DNA from: Paraprevotella stercoravium
GTDB lineage: Bacteria > Bacteroidota > Bacteroidia > Bacteroidales > Bacteroidaceae
Direction: 5' to 3'
DNA: 64,000 nucleotides
Assembly (NCBI GenBank): GCA_018883665.1
Contig: JAHLFU010000017.1
Coordinates: 1 to 64,000 of the forward strand
Shown here: positions 9,076-18,799 of the stretch, piece by piece
How the letters are laid out: the number at the start of each line of letters is the position of its first letter
How positions within the stretch are numbered: the first letter of the stretch is position 1
The notes under the pieces: model-generated
Database searches by the model: none
What the model was told of the DNA's origin: nothing
The model's input: only the letters and a program-made list of their open reading frames with translations
Position numbers and translations under genes: made by a program

Positions 9076-9083
9076 TATATTTG
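9076..9083 (+). promoter_or_regulatory. -7 element of the rpoN operon
   Basis: TATATTTG followed by C, a full match to the Bacteroidetes -7 consensus, 36 bases before the rpoN ATG. No good TTTG is seen at the -33 position. Confidence 0.55.
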
Positions 9084-9118
9084 CATCTTGGATATTAAAG
9101 TTTTGATAAATCACAGAT

Positions 9119-10627
9119 ATGGCACAGAAAATCATTCAAACGCAGTCATTGCAACAAACTCAGACACTGTCTCCCCAACAGGTGCTTCAGGTGCGCTTGC
9201 TGGAGATGCCCGTATCTGAACTGGAACAGCGGGTAAAGAATGAAATTATTGAAAATGGAGCGTTGGAAGAAAGTGACCATTTTTCAGAAGCAGATGATTC
9301 CTATAATTCCGATACTCAGGATGATGCTTATGAAACAGGCGAAGGAGGTATGGAAGCCTATTCCGATCTGGTATCTTCTCCTTCCAAGGAACTGAAGGAT
9401 GCTTTGGGAGATTACCGGAATTCGGATGAAGTGCCTGATTATCTGTTGAAGAACTATCCGCAGAATGACACGGTGGAAACGATAGAGTATAGCGATACCA
9501 TCTCCTTCTACGAACAGATGAAAGAACAGATGAACGAGTGCGAACTCACGGAGAAGCAGAAAATGCTGATGGAATATCTGATCGGTTCGTTGGAAAATGA
9601 CGGCTTGCTGAAAAAACCGCTTTCTACTTTGGCGGATGAGTTGGAAGTGTATCATAACGAGCAGACTACCGTGGAAGAACTGGAACAGGTGCTCCATATC
9701 TTGCAGGATTTTGAACCGGCCGGTATCGGTGCCCGCAGTTTGCAGGAATGTTTGCAGATACAGATCCGGCGTGATGAGCGTTTCCATACTCCGCTCAAGC
9801 AAAAGGAATACCGTATTGTTACGCAATTCTATGAGGAGTTTACTCATAAGCGGTGGGATAAAATCCAGCAACGCATGAAACTGACTGATCAGGAGGTTGA
9901 ATTGCTTCAGAAAGAAATTCGTAAACTGAATCCGCGTCCGGGCAGTTCCATGGGAGAGATTGTGGGGCACAATTATCAGCAGGTCGTGCCCGACTTTATT
10001 GTGGAAACGGACGATGATGGCACAATAACCATGACCCTGAATCAGGGAGATGTTCCGGAACTGAAAATCAGTGATTCTTTTTTGGATCTTCTGAAGCAGT
10101 ATGATCAGGGACGGCAGAAAATCAGCCGTTCGGAAAAGGATGCCTTGCTTTATACCAAGCAGAAGATAGAAAAAGCGCAGATATTTATTGATGCCATCCG
10201 GCAACGCCGTCACACACTGACGGTGACGATGCAGGCTATTATCGATTTGCAACGCCCCTTCTTTCTTGAAGGTGATGAATTGCTGCTCAAGCCGATGATC
10301 CTGAAGGATGTGGCTGAACGTACCGGGCTGGATATTTCAACCATATCACGTGTAAGCAACAGTAAATATGTGCAGACCAATTATGGTATTTATCCACTTA
10401 AATGGTTCTTCAGTGACGGCTATACGACCGATGACGGTCAGGAAATAGCTACCCGAAAAATACAAAATGCCCTGAAGGAAATCATTGAAAATGAAGATAA
10501 GAAGAAACCTTTGAGTGATGAGGTCCTGACCCAAATGTTGAATCAGAAAGGTTTTCCTATTGCACGCCGCACGGTGGCCAAATACCGTGAGCAGCTGGGA
10601 ATTCCCGTTGCAAGATTAAGAAAATGA
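9119..10627 (+). CDS. rpoN: RNA polymerase sigma-54 factor
   Basis: The 502-aa protein begins with the glutamine-rich activator-responsive region I (residues about 5-45), followed by an acidic linker (about 50-90), the core-binding domain, a helix-turn-helix region near residues 400-440 (DISTISRVSNSKYV) and the C-terminal RpoN box (ARRTVAKYRE, about residues 484-493) that reads the -24 element. Sigma-54 directs transcription that needs an AAA+ enhancer-binding activator. The stop codon overlaps the start of the next gene (ATGA at 10624-10627), so the downstream membrane protein is translationally coupled. Confidence 0.96.
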   Translation: MAQKIIQTQSLQQTQTLSPQQVLQVRLLEMPVSELEQRVKNEIIENGALEESDHFSEADDSYNSDTQDDAYETGEGGMEAYSDLVSSPSKELKDALGDYRNSDEVPDYLLKNYPQNDTVETIEYSDTISFYEQMKEQMNECELTEKQKMLMEYLIGSLENDGLLKKPLSTLADELEVYHNEQTTVEELEQVLHILQDFEPAGIGARSLQECLQIQIRRDERFHTPLKQKEYRIVTQFYEEFTHKRWDKIQQRMKLTDQEVELLQKEIRKLNPRPGSSMGEIVGHNYQQVVPDFIVETDDDGTITMTLNQGDVPELKISDSFLDLLKQYDQGRQKISRSEKDALLYTKQKIEKAQIFIDAIRQRRHTLTVTMQAIIDLQRPFFLEGDELLLKPMILKDVAERTGLDISTISRVSNSKYVQTNYGIYPLKWFFSDGYTTDDGQEIATRKIQNALKEIIENEDKKKPLSDEVLTQMLNQKGFPIARRTVAKYREQLGIPVARLRK

Positions 10628-11259
10628 GCGATAAACAGATTATTCTGATAGCCCGCTTCTTTTCCGGGCTGTTCCGTCCTTTTTACATGCCTTTAATCAG
10701 TTTTCTGGCATTGTTTATATTCACTTATCTGAATGTGTTGCCGTTTAGCTATAAGTTGAGTGTGCTGGCTTTGGTTTACTGTCTTACCATACTGTTGCCG
10801 CAGTTGCTGATTTTTGCTTATCGGAGCATGAAAGGCTGGCAGGCGGTGCATTTGCGCCGGCGCGAACATCGAGTGGTTCCTTATATTCTGTCCATTCTGT
10901 CCTATCTCACCTGTCTGTATGTTTTGAATGAGTTGCACATGCCCCGATATATGGGAGGAATTATTGTTTCGGCTCTGTTGATACAGATCTCCTGTGCGGT
11001 GGTGAATATCTGGTGGAAAGTAAGTACGCATTCGGCTGCAATGGGCGGTTTGATTGGTGGCTTGCTTGCTTTTTCATTGCTGTTTATGTTTAATCCGGTA
11101 TATTGGTTATGTGTAGCCGTTTTATTGGCCGGAGTTGTAGGCAGTTGCCGTATGTTGTTGCGTCAGCATTCTTTGGGACAGGTGCTGGTGGGCACTCTTA
11201 TCGGTATTATTTTCGGCTTTTGGGGTATTCTTTTGCCTTTCCCCAGTATTTTGCATTAA
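10624..11259 (+). CDS. PAP2-like integral membrane protein
   Basis: The 211-aa product has about six hydrophobic segments. Degenerate PAP2 motifs are visible: RRREHRVVP (like KxxxxxxRP), STHS in KVSTHSAAMGG, and RMLLRQHSLGQVLVG (like the third motif with its His). This suggests a lipid phosphatase of the PAP2 superfamily in the inner membrane, for example acting on polyprenyl or phospholipid phosphates; the substrate is unknown. It starts within the rpoN stop codon (4-base overlap), and purE begins 35 bases later. Confidence 0.7.
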   Translation: MSDKQIILIARFFSGLFRPFYMPLISFLALFIFTYLNVLPFSYKLSVLALVYCLTILLPQLLIFAYRSMKGWQAVHLRRREHRVVPYILSILSYLTCLYVLNELHMPRYMGGIIVSALLIQISCAVVNIWWKVSTHSAAMGGLIGGLLAFSLLFMFNPVYWLCVAVLLAGVVGSCRMLLRQHSLGQVLVGTLIGIIFGFWGILLPFPSILH

Positions 11260-11294
11260 ACTATTTGTCAATAAACATATTAAAATCAAGTTAT

Positions 11295-11801
11295 ATGAAA
11301 CCAGTTGTAAGTATTATTATGGGCAGTACGTCCGATCTTCCGGTGATGGAGAAGGCTGCTAAGTTTTTTGATGAAATGCAGGTTCCTTTTGAGATGAACG
11401 CTTTGTCGGCTCATCGCACACCGGACGAGGTAGAGGCTTTTGCCAAAGGCGCGGCTGAACGTGGTGTGAAAGTGATTATTGCCGGTGCCGGTATGGCTGC
11501 CGCTTTGCCAGGAGTGATTGCCGCAAGCACTACTTTGCCGGTTATCGGAGTACCAATCAAAGGAATGCTCGACGGACTGGATGCCATGCTGTCTATCATT
11601 CAGATGCCTCCCGGAATCCCGGTGGCTACCGTGGGAGTGAACGGCGCGTTGAATGCCGGAATCCTGGCTGTGGAGATGCTGGCACTGGCCGATGAGGCTC
11701 TGGCTGCCCGTCTGGCTGAATATAAGAACAGCCTGAAGAACAAGATTGTAAAGGCCAATGCCGAGCTGGCTGAGGTGAAATATCAGTTTAAGTGTAATTA
11801 A
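11295..11801 (+). CDS. purE: 5-(carboxyamino)imidazole ribonucleotide mutase
   Basis: The 168-aa product is a class I PurE, which converts N5-CAIR to CAIR in de novo purine synthesis. Diagnostic residues are GSTSD (10-14) at the N-terminus, the catalytic His40 in SAHRTPDE, and the conserved GMAAALPGV, GVP and Met/Gln segments. I chose the ATG at 11295 because PurE sequence begins there; the frame stays open upstream to 11103 but only overlaps the membrane-protein gene with non-homologous residues. ispG starts 4 bases after the stop codon. Confidence 0.96.
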   Translation: MKPVVSIIMGSTSDLPVMEKAAKFFDEMQVPFEMNALSAHRTPDEVEAFAKGAAERGVKVIIAGAGMAAALPGVIAASTTLPVIGVPIKGMLDGLDAMLSIIQMPPGIPVATVGVNGALNAGILAVEMLALADEALAARLAEYKNSLKNKIVKANAELAEVKYQFKCN

Positions 11802-11805
11802 TCCT

Positions 11806-13698
11806 ATGGACTTGTTTGATTATCAGCGTAGAGAGACCTGCGAGGTGCAGATCGGCAGTACGCCTCTTGGCGGACAGAATCCGATACGTGTGCAGAGTAT
11901 GACCAATACGGTTACTTTGGACACTGAGGCTTGCGTGGCTCAGACACTCCGCATCGCTCAGGCTGGCGGTGAATATGTGCGCCTGACTACGCAGGGAGTG
12001 CGTGAGGCTGAGAATCTGAAAAATATCAACGCCGGAGTGCGTGCCGCAGGATGTGACGTGCCTTTGGTGGCCGATGTGCATTTCAATCCCCGTGTGGCCG
12101 ATGTGGCTGCGGAATATGCCGAAAAGGTACGCATCAATCCGGGTAATTATGTGGATTCTGCCCGAACTTTCAAGCAGCTGACCTATACCGACGAGGAATA
12201 TGCAGCAGAGATCCGCAAGATTGAGGAGCGCTTTGTTCCGTTCCTGGATATCTGTCGTCGGAATCATACGGCCATTCGCATTGGTGTGAACCACGGTTCG
12301 CTGAGCGACCGCATCATGAGCCGCTACGGAGATACGCCCGAAGGTATTGTGGAGAGCTGTATGGAGTTCTTGCGCATCTGTGTGAAGCAGGACTTCAAGG
12401 ATGTGGTGATCTCCATAAAGGCCAGCAATACGGTGGTGATGGTGCAGAGCGTGCGCCTGCTCGTGCAGGTGATGGAGCAGGAGGGAATGAACTTCCCGAT
12501 CCACTTGGGAGTGACCGAAGCCGGTGATGGTGAGGACGGACGCATCAAGAGCGCCGTGGGAATCGGTGCCTTGCTGGCCGACGGTATCGGCGACACAATC
12601 CGTGTGTCTTTGAGTGAGGCGCCCGAAAACGAGATACCCGTGGCCCGTAAGCTGGTCGATTATGTGGTGCAGCGTCAGGGACACATCATGGTGCCGGGCA
12701 TTGCCGCGGAAGATTTCAATTACGTACATCCTGTACGTCGCGTCACCCGTGCCGTAGGCAATATCGGTGGCGATCAGGTGCCGGTTGTGGTGGCCGACCG
12801 TATGGATCTGCAGGCTGCCGGAACATTGGCTTCCCATCAGTCTGTGCCCGATTTCCTGCCCGACTATATCTATTGCGGACAGAATCTGCCGGAAAAAGAG
12901 CATCGTGAGCCGACGGCTTACATCGTGGATGCCGATTGTTGGACCGGTGAGGAGAATACCTATCCTGCCTTCCCGTACAACATGCTGCCGTTCATGGGAC
13001 AGTGTCCGGCCAAGCTGAAATTCCTTTTCCTGAGCTATGCCGCTTTGACCGAAGAGGTGCGTGCCTGTCTGAAATACCATCCTGAGGTGGTCATCATCGC
13101 GCAGAGCAATCACAAGAACCGTCTGGCCGAGTTCCGTGCCCTGATTCATGAACTGATTCGCAACGGACTGCAGAATCCGGTGATCGTATTCCAGCACTAT
13201 GCGCACACTCAGGAAGAGAAAGAAGACTTCCAGATAGAGAGCGCGGCCGATATGGGTGCTCTGCTTTTTGACGGCCTGTGTGACGGAATCTATCTCTACA
13301 ACAACGGTTCGCTGTCGCATCAGGATATTGATGCTACGGCATTTTCCATTTTGCAGGCTGCCCGTCAGCGCACCAGCAAGACGGAGTATATTTCCTGTCC
13401 GGGTTGCGGACGTACGCTTTACGACTTGCAAGATACTCTGGCTCGTGTGAAAGCTGCCACAGCGCATCTCAAAGGATTGAAGATTGCCGTGATGGGCTGT
13501 ATTGTAAACGGTCCTGGAGAAATGGCCGATGCCGACTACGGATATGTGGGAGCGGCCCGTGGAAAGGTGAGCCTCTACAAGAAAAAAGAATGTATCGAAA
13601 AGAATATTCCGGCCGAGGAAGCAGTGGAGAAACTCCTCCGTCTTATTCGGGACAACGGTGACGATCCGGAATATAACGCTAATAAAGAAAACCAATAA
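11806..13698 (+). CDS. ispG: 4-hydroxy-3-methylbut-2-en-1-yl diphosphate synthase, long form
   Basis: The 630-aa protein is an IspG/GcpE enzyme of the MEP isoprenoid pathway. It reduces MEcPP to HMBPP with a [4Fe-4S] cluster. The TIM-barrel part begins with VQSMTNT, and the cluster cysteines lie in CPGCGRTL (about 531 and 534) and GCIVNGPGE (about 565). The long form, found in plants, Chlamydia and Bacteroidetes, has an extra domain of roughly 250 residues between barrel and cluster domain, compared with about 370 aa in total in E. coli. It is packed between purE and cysS (gaps of 4 and 3 bases), so the three are likely co-transcribed. Confidence 0.95.
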   Translation: MDLFDYQRRETCEVQIGSTPLGGQNPIRVQSMTNTVTLDTEACVAQTLRIAQAGGEYVRLTTQGVREAENLKNINAGVRAAGCDVPLVADVHFNPRVADVAAEYAEKVRINPGNYVDSARTFKQLTYTDEEYAAEIRKIEERFVPFLDICRRNHTAIRIGVNHGSLSDRIMSRYGDTPEGIVESCMEFLRICVKQDFKDVVISIKASNTVVMVQSVRLLVQVMEQEGMNFPIHLGVTEAGDGEDGRIKSAVGIGALLADGIGDTIRVSLSEAPENEIPVARKLVDYVVQRQGHIMVPGIAAEDFNYVHPVRRVTRAVGNIGGDQVPVVVADRMDLQAAGTLASHQSVPDFLPDYIYCGQNLPEKEHREPTAYIVDADCWTGEENTYPAFPYNMLPFMGQCPAKLKFLFLSYAALTEEVRACLKYHPEVVIIAQSNHKNRLAEFRALIHELIRNGLQNPVIVFQHYAHTQEEKEDFQIESAADMGALLFDGLCDGIYLYNNGSLSHQDIDATAFSILQAARQRTSKTEYISCPGCGRTLYDLQDTLARVKAATAHLKGLKIAVMGCIVNGPGEMADADYGYVGAARGKVSLYKKKECIEKNIPAEEAVEKLLRLIRDNGDDPEYNANKENQ

Positions 13699-13701
13699 AC
13701 A

Positions 13702-15189
13702 ATGGAACAGAAATTATTTGTTTACAATACTCTTTCGCGCAAGAAAGAAGAATTCAAGCCCATCACACCGGGACGCGTCGGCATGTATGTGTGCGGACCG
13801 ACCGTGTATGGCGATGCCCATTTGGGACACGCTCGTCCGGCGATTACTTTTGACGTGTTGTTCCGCTACTTGCAGCATATCGGTTACAAGGTTCGCTATG
13901 TGCGTAACATTACGGATGTGGGACATCTGGAGCACGATGCGGACGAGGGCGAGGACAAGATTGCCAAGAAGGCTCGTCTGGAGCAGTTGGAGCCTATGGA
14001 AGTGGCTCAGTACTACACCAATCGCTTTCACGATGCCATGGCGGCACTGAACGTGCTTCCGCCGAGTATCGAGCCGCATGCTACCGGACACATCATCGAG
14101 CAGATTCAGCTGGTGAAGGAAATCATGGACAATGGCTATGCCTACGAGAGCGAGGGCAGTGTTTACTTCGATGTGCCTAAATACAACAAGGTTTACCGCT
14201 ACGGCAAACTCTCCGGACGTAATCTGGAAGATGTGATCAACAACTCACGTGAGTTGGATGGAGTCGGTGAGAAGCACAACCAGGTGGACTTTGCCCTTTG
14301 GAAATCTGCCCAGCCACAGCACATCATGCGCTGGCCGAGTCCGTGGAGCGACGGTTTCCCGGGATGGCACTGTGAGTGTACGGCTATGGGACGCAAGTAT
14401 CTGGGCAATCACTTCGACATTCACGGAGGTGGCATGGATCTGATCTTCCCGCACCACGAGTGCGAAATCGCGCAGGCTGTAGCCAGTCAGGGCTGTGACA
14501 TGGTGAACTATTGGATGCACAATAACATGATTACCATCAACGGACAGAAGATGGGTAAGAGTCTGGGCAACTTCATCACCTTGTCTCAATTCTTTAGCGG
14601 AGAACACGAAAGTCTGGCACAGGCTTATTCGCCGATGACCATCCGCTTCTTTATTCTTCAGGCACACTACCGCAGCACGGTTGACTTCAGCAACGAGGCT
14701 CTGCAGGCCAGCGAGAAGGGGCTGTCCCGTCTGATGGAAGGTATGAAGAACCTGAAGCAGATTACTCCGGCAAGCGCTCCGGGCAGTGTGACCATGGACT
14801 ATGTAAATGAGCTCGAAAGCAAGTGTTACGAGGCCATGAACGACGACTTGAATACTCCGATTGTTATCAGTCATCTGTTTGATGTATGCCGTGTACTCAA
14901 TACGATTGTAGACAAGAAAGCCACTATTGACGCTCCGACATTGGAAGCACTGACCAAGGTGTTCCATACCTTTGCTCTGGATATTCTGGGACTGAAGGAA
15001 GAAGTGGGCAGCAACAGTGGTCGTGAGGAGGCTTTCGGTAAGGTGGTTGATATGTTGCTGGAGCAGCGTATGATTGCCAAGGCTAACAAGGATTGGGCTA
15101 CCAGCGATAAGATCCGTGACAGTCTGGCTGAGCTTGGATTTGAAGTGAAAGATACCAAGGACGGTTTCTCTTGGAAACTGAACCGATAA
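13702..15189 (+). CDS. cysS: Cysteinyl-tRNA synthetase
   Basis: The 495-aa class I synthetase charges tRNA-Cys. The HIGH-type motif is HLGHA (about residues 39-43), next to the zinc-binding Cys in YVCGPTVYG. Further zinc ligands lie in the GWHCECTAMG and HHECE segments. The KMSKS loop reads KMGKS (about 283-287). Length is normal for the family. It ends a tight plus-strand run with ispG and is followed by a terminator. Confidence 0.97.
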   Translation: MEQKLFVYNTLSRKKEEFKPITPGRVGMYVCGPTVYGDAHLGHARPAITFDVLFRYLQHIGYKVRYVRNITDVGHLEHDADEGEDKIAKKARLEQLEPMEVAQYYTNRFHDAMAALNVLPPSIEPHATGHIIEQIQLVKEIMDNGYAYESEGSVYFDVPKYNKVYRYGKLSGRNLEDVINNSRELDGVGEKHNQVDFALWKSAQPQHIMRWPSPWSDGFPGWHCECTAMGRKYLGNHFDIHGGGMDLIFPHHECEIAQAVASQGCDMVNYWMHNNMITINGQKMGKSLGNFITLSQFFSGEHESLAQAYSPMTIRFFILQAHYRSTVDFSNEALQASEKGLSRLMEGMKNLKQITPASAPGSVTMDYVNELESKCYEAMNDDLNTPIVISHLFDVCRVLNTIVDKKATIDAPTLEALTKVFHTFALDILGLKEEVGSNSGREEAFGKVVDMLLEQRMIAKANKDWATSDKIRDSLAELGFEVKDTKDGFSWKLNR

Positions 15190-15276
15190 AAATCAGATAA
15201 AGGTATGGCGAGTGTGTCTGTATTATTTGTAGAGATATGCATTTTCTCTGAGCCGTCTCTTTCATGATGGAAAGAA

Positions 15277-15335
15277 GGGCATAAATTCAGAAGTCCGTTT
15301 GAATGGTCTACTGAATTTATGCCCTTTGTTTTTTC
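15277..15335 (+). terminator. Terminator after cysS
   Basis: Perfect 14-bp stem (15277-15290 with 15311-15324, 20-base loop) followed by TTTGTTTTTTC. It lies between cysS and the convergent PH-domain gene. Confidence 0.8.
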
Positions 15336-15364
15336 GGATATCAGAAACGCGTCCTATACTGCGC

Positions 15365-15895
15365 TTATTTTGCGCAATTATGCTTTAGCCGTAAATCAAT
15401 ATATTCAAGCAGTTCTTTGGAACGGGAGCAACTGAAGACATATTTCTTATTGCGGGTACGGATGAAAAGCAAATGATTCAAATCAGTCGCATACATGGTA
15501 TATTTACCCAAATTGGTGTTTTTGAACAGACCTAAAAATCCAAATAAACCTCCGCTGCCGAACAGACGTATCGAATCACTGATATCAGATTTCTGTAAGA
15601 TTTTGGTTTCTATGATTCTGTCCACAGGGATTTTCAACGAACCAAAAAGTCTGCTTACTGTTATTTTCTCATTGTCTGCCTTCAGCCGTATGGGCATATA
15701 CCCTAATCCGATAAGAATCGTACCTGAGATAACGGTTATCAGCAAGTATTTTAGCCACAGTATTCCCGTCGGCCATATTTTTGTTTCCAAATAAAAGCCG
15801 GTGCCGATAAGAATAATCAGAGTCACAACAGTAATGGCACATACAGTGCCGCTCCACTGAAAAGGGACGGAGATGTTGTTATTTTCTGTGTTCAT
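15365..15895 (-). CDS. Membrane protein with a bacterial PH-like domain
   Basis: The 176-aa protein has two membrane segments near its N-terminus (about residues 18-35 and 46-66) followed by a soluble domain of beta-strand character (about 68-165) resembling bacterial PH domains (bPH family). These domains are common in Bacteroidetes; the function is unknown. It is a single minus-strand gene flanked by a terminator on its 3' side and 157 non-coding bases upstream. Confidence 0.6.
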   Translation of the reverse strand: MNTENNNISVPFQWSGTVCAITVVTLIILIGTGFYLETKIWPTGILWLKYLLITVISGTILIGLGYMPIRLKADNEKITVSRLFGSLKIPVDRIIETKILQKSDISDSIRLFGSGGLFGFLGLFKNTNLGKYTMYATDLNHLLFIRTRNKKYVFSCSRSKELLEYIDLRLKHNCAK

Positions 15896-16052
15896 AATAT
15901 TCTTTTGACTGACTGCTTAAAATGTTTCTATTGGCAAATCCGTTTTTTCATAAACTTTGAGGACAGGTTTCTTACTGTTCCTTGTTCCGCTGTTCTCTGA
16001 GTGTTACAGTGTCTCTGTCATGCGGATCTGCAATCTCTTTGGCTGTCTGCTT

Positions 16053-16871
16053 TTATTTCTTGATGATAGATGTCATCGGATTCCTGATCCCTTTAAATCC
16101 ATTTAAAAAGGCTTTTGCCGATCCGAAGTTGAGATACATGTCCAAACGTACGGGAAGATGATTTTTATCATCGGTAACATAAAAAGTAATAACCTCTTTT
16201 TCCTGTTTGTTTTTATACTCAACAAAAGAGAAAACCAGACACCGGTAAGTTATTCCGGTATTTTCCATCTCAAAATTCTTTTTTCCACGGTAGATTAAAG
16301 TTTCCATTTTTACATCATCTCCATCGGCCATTAAGAATTTGATCTTTTGTCCTACCTTGTATCCGTCCGCATTAAAGGAACGGGCTTTAAGCAGCATGCT
16401 GAGCATATCATAGACACACTCTGTGCTTCTCTTATTTTGGATGTTGATTTTATTTTTAGGATTTTTATAGAGTTGACGGAGCATGGTATAATTATTCTGA
16501 TAGTTATACCATACTTCGTCTACTCGATATTGCTTTCCTTCTAAGGCCCCTTTTCTGAAGTAATAGGGGACAATGGAGTGATCTACGATACTGACTAATG
16601 TGTCTCGCATAACAAAAAACTTGTCTGCTCTCTTGCTGCCTCGTGTAATCAGATGACACCGATAAGCATCTTTTCCATTGTAATGGGTATTGGCAATATC
16701 CATGCTGGCGCTTCCTACTTTTACCCAAATGAACTTCCAGTTGAAGTAAAGATCATAGGTGAGTATTTCACCGGCCTTAAAGGCGGTATTTTGAGCCGGG
16801 CATTGTGCCACGGCTGAATGAATGCTTAGCAGCATAAGGATAATCCAGAAAAAAGACCTTTTCATAAGCAA
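16053..16871 (-). CDS. Exported DUF3108-family protein
   Basis: The 272-aa product begins with a signal peptide (LILMLLSIHSAVAQ region, cleavage probably before CPAQ). The mature part fits the DUF3108 family (GEILTYDLYFNW near the start, KVGSASMDI, then VYDMLSMLLKAR and a C-terminal VTDDKNHLPVRLD segment), a beta-barrel-like fold of unknown function. The second Met (16865, MKRSFF) is an equally good start. It follows the Ig-like lipoprotein gene by 6-12 bases and probably shares its transcript. The cysteine right after the signal peptide could indicate lipidation, but AVAQC is a poor lipobox. Confidence 0.75.
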   Translation of the reverse strand: MLMKRSFFWIILMLLSIHSAVAQCPAQNTAFKAGEILTYDLYFNWKFIWVKVGSASMDIANTHYNGKDAYRCHLITRGSKRADKFFVMRDTLVSIVDHSIVPYYFRKGALEGKQYRVDEVWYNYQNNYTMLRQLYKNPKNKINIQNKRSTECVYDMLSMLLKARSFNADGYKVGQKIKFLMADGDDVKMETLIYRGKKNFEMENTGITYRCLVFSFVEYKNKQEKEVITFYVTDDKNHLPVRLDMYLNFGSAKAFLNGFKGIRNPMTSIIKK

Positions 16872-16877
16872 TATTAT

Positions 16878-18797
16878 TTAACGGTTATAGTTTTTGTTTC
16901 TTTGTTTGATTTTCTTTTCCTGATCCGGTTTCTGTTTTGTAATTTCAGGTGCCTTTTGTTTGATTAAAGGAATGCTTCTGGGATCCCAGTCCTGTTCTAT
17001 TTCCATTCTGACCTTTATAGGTATCGGTCTTGGGAAGTAGTACATTGGTTCTGGCTGTAATCCTTCATCATAACTTCCGGTGTCCCATACTCCGTTTCCG
17101 TTCGTATCAATAAATGCGCGTATATAGTAAGTGGCCGGTTGCAGATAGAAGAAATCTGCTCTGTTGTTTACTGTTGCTTGTGCCTGTAGAATCTTTCCTG
17201 AGGCATCCAGTAATTGTATGACTGCCAGTGTATCCGGCATGGTCAGATGGACAAACAGGGCGCCGAATGATTCTAACGGACTGATTTTGATATTACATTC
17301 TATCTTACTGTTTTCTATTCCGAAGATATCGACAAATGCAGCTGTATCTGCCTGAAATTTATATGTCTGTCCTGGCTTCCATTCTGCATAGAGGCAATAA
17401 CTGCGCGTTTTTCCTTCTACTGGAAGAAATAAGTAGGGCTCATTTATCCATAAAGTATCTACTTTCTTCTGAAAAGAAAATAAAGTAGTGTCAATCTTCT
17501 CTATGGGCTGTGGAAAAGTGATTGTTACATTCTTGTTGGGAGCCATATTGCCATATCTGGACATCTGTGGTGTCATATATGTTTTTAGGAAAGGGTTTAC
17601 TGTTTGAACCTTTTTTCCTTTTTTGCGTAGCTTCTCATTTTCCTTTTCCCATTTTTCTATATTGTCTTTCAGTTCTTTCTCGATTTTCTCACGGCTCTTC
17701 TTGGCAGCCAGTTCGAGAGTATCTGTGCGTGGAACCAGTTGCCCTAAAGTATCGGTTTCGAGGTAAGTCAGACCGAATTTAAGGGTATCCAGGTTTGCCG
17801 TCAGCGTATCCTTAATCCAATAGGTCAACGTGTCTTTTTGGGCAGATGCTTCCAACAGGAAGGCGGTTTCCGGATCAAAATTAAAACCATTGATGGTAGG
17901 AAGCGTATCGGAAGGAGCGGTAAAAAATACCGTAAAGCGGTTTGGTACCGGTCTTTCGATCTTAAGGAGATGCAGTTCCTGTCCCTTTTCTTTAAACGCT
18001 CTTAAGACAATATCGTTGGGTAAGAATTTCGTATAAGGGATATACCGTATGGAGTCGATGTGTGTGGAGTCATGCCATACAGTATCGCTTCGGGTATCCA
18101 TAGTACTGGAAGGTACGATAACTGTTGTGTCGAAGGCAATCTGTTCACTCTTCTGATTGAACAGAAAATTGCCATCTGCATCCTGTAAGGCAAAAATATG
18201 ATATCGGCCGGGAGCAATTCCTTTGATATTGAAAAATCCACTTCCATTGGTTCGTGCTACGCGCATGAAGGGTTTGGTGCGGAAAACTGTTTGAGTATCT
18301 TCCTGATGTAATCCAACCAAAATACCTTTAATGGGTTCCAGATCTTCTGCGTTCAGAACATGTCCAGATACTTCCATGGTGTCAATCTTAGGCCCCGTAG
18401 AGAAAGAATAGGTAAATTGTCCCATTGGATTCCCTTCGTTATTGTCAACAATGGCATCACCAAAGTCAATGGTATAGGTTGTATTTGCTTTAAGAGAGTC
18501 AAAAAGTTCTATACTGATACGTTTGCCCTCAGTTCGAATATCAGGCATCTCCTGCTGCGGTGGAGATACAACAAGTTTTTCAGAAGCGTTTTCCAATTTG
18601 ATGTATTCATCAAAAAGAAGTGAGATACGTTTCTGCTTATTGTTTATAGCTTGATTATCAGGATTGCATCGAATTACTTTAGGGGGAGTCTCATCATATG
18701 GTCCCCCCTCTGGGCTTCCCATGCTGGCACAGGCATAGATCAGAATATTCAGTAAGACGAAGCATATAACTTTGGTTATTCTTTTGGTTCTTTCCAT
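16878..18797 (-). CDS. Ig-like-domain lipoprotein
   Basis: The 639-aa protein has a lipoprotein signal (hydrophobic stretch then LIYAC, lipidated Cys at about residue 23). An Ig-like domain of the Big_5/SbsA type follows (about 35-135, ending FTYSFSTGP). After a carboxypeptidase-regulatory-like repeat region (GHVLNAEDLEPIKGILV) there is a second part ending in a Ca-binding-like loop, DTNGNGVWDTG. A Lys/Glu-rich helical stretch (about 370-400) is probably a coiled coil. It should sit in the outer-membrane or periplasmic lipoprotein pool. Function is unknown. It begins 2 bases after the GH3 gene ends, so the two are co-transcribed. Confidence 0.75.
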   Translation of the reverse strand: MERTKRITKVICFVLLNILIYACASMGSPEGGPYDETPPKVIRCNPDNQAINNKQKRISLLFDEYIKLENASEKLVVSPPQQEMPDIRTEGKRISIELFDSLKANTTYTIDFGDAIVDNNEGNPMGQFTYSFSTGPKIDTMEVSGHVLNAEDLEPIKGILVGLHQEDTQTVFRTKPFMRVARTNGSGFFNIKGIAPGRYHIFALQDADGNFLFNQKSEQIAFDTTVIVPSSTMDTRSDTVWHDSTHIDSIRYIPYTKFLPNDIVLRAFKEKGQELHLLKIERPVPNRFTVFFTAPSDTLPTINGFNFDPETAFLLEASAQKDTLTYWIKDTLTANLDTLKFGLTYLETDTLGQLVPRTDTLELAAKKSREKIEKELKDNIEKWEKENEKLRKKGKKVQTVNPFLKTYMTPQMSRYGNMAPNKNVTITFPQPIEKIDTTLFSFQKKVDTLWINEPYLFLPVEGKTRSYCLYAEWKPGQTYKFQADTAAFVDIFGIENSKIECNIKISPLESFGALFVHLTMPDTLAVIQLLDASGKILQAQATVNNRADFFYLQPATYYIRAFIDTNGNGVWDTGSYDEGLQPEPMYYFPRPIPIKVRMEIEQDWDPRSIPLIKQKAPEITKQKPDQEKKIKQRNKNYNR

Positions 18798-18799
18798 TA

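Noticed and set aside
11103..11294. N-terminal extension of purE
   Set aside because: The frame is open, but the added 64 residues overlap the membrane-protein gene and do not resemble PurE, which begins at 11295.
11788..13695. A 635-codon open frame on the minus strand opposite ispG
   Set aside because: It is antisense to a clear IspG gene; its His/Thr/Gln-rich translation has no recognisable domain. It is a by-product of the codon bias of ispG.
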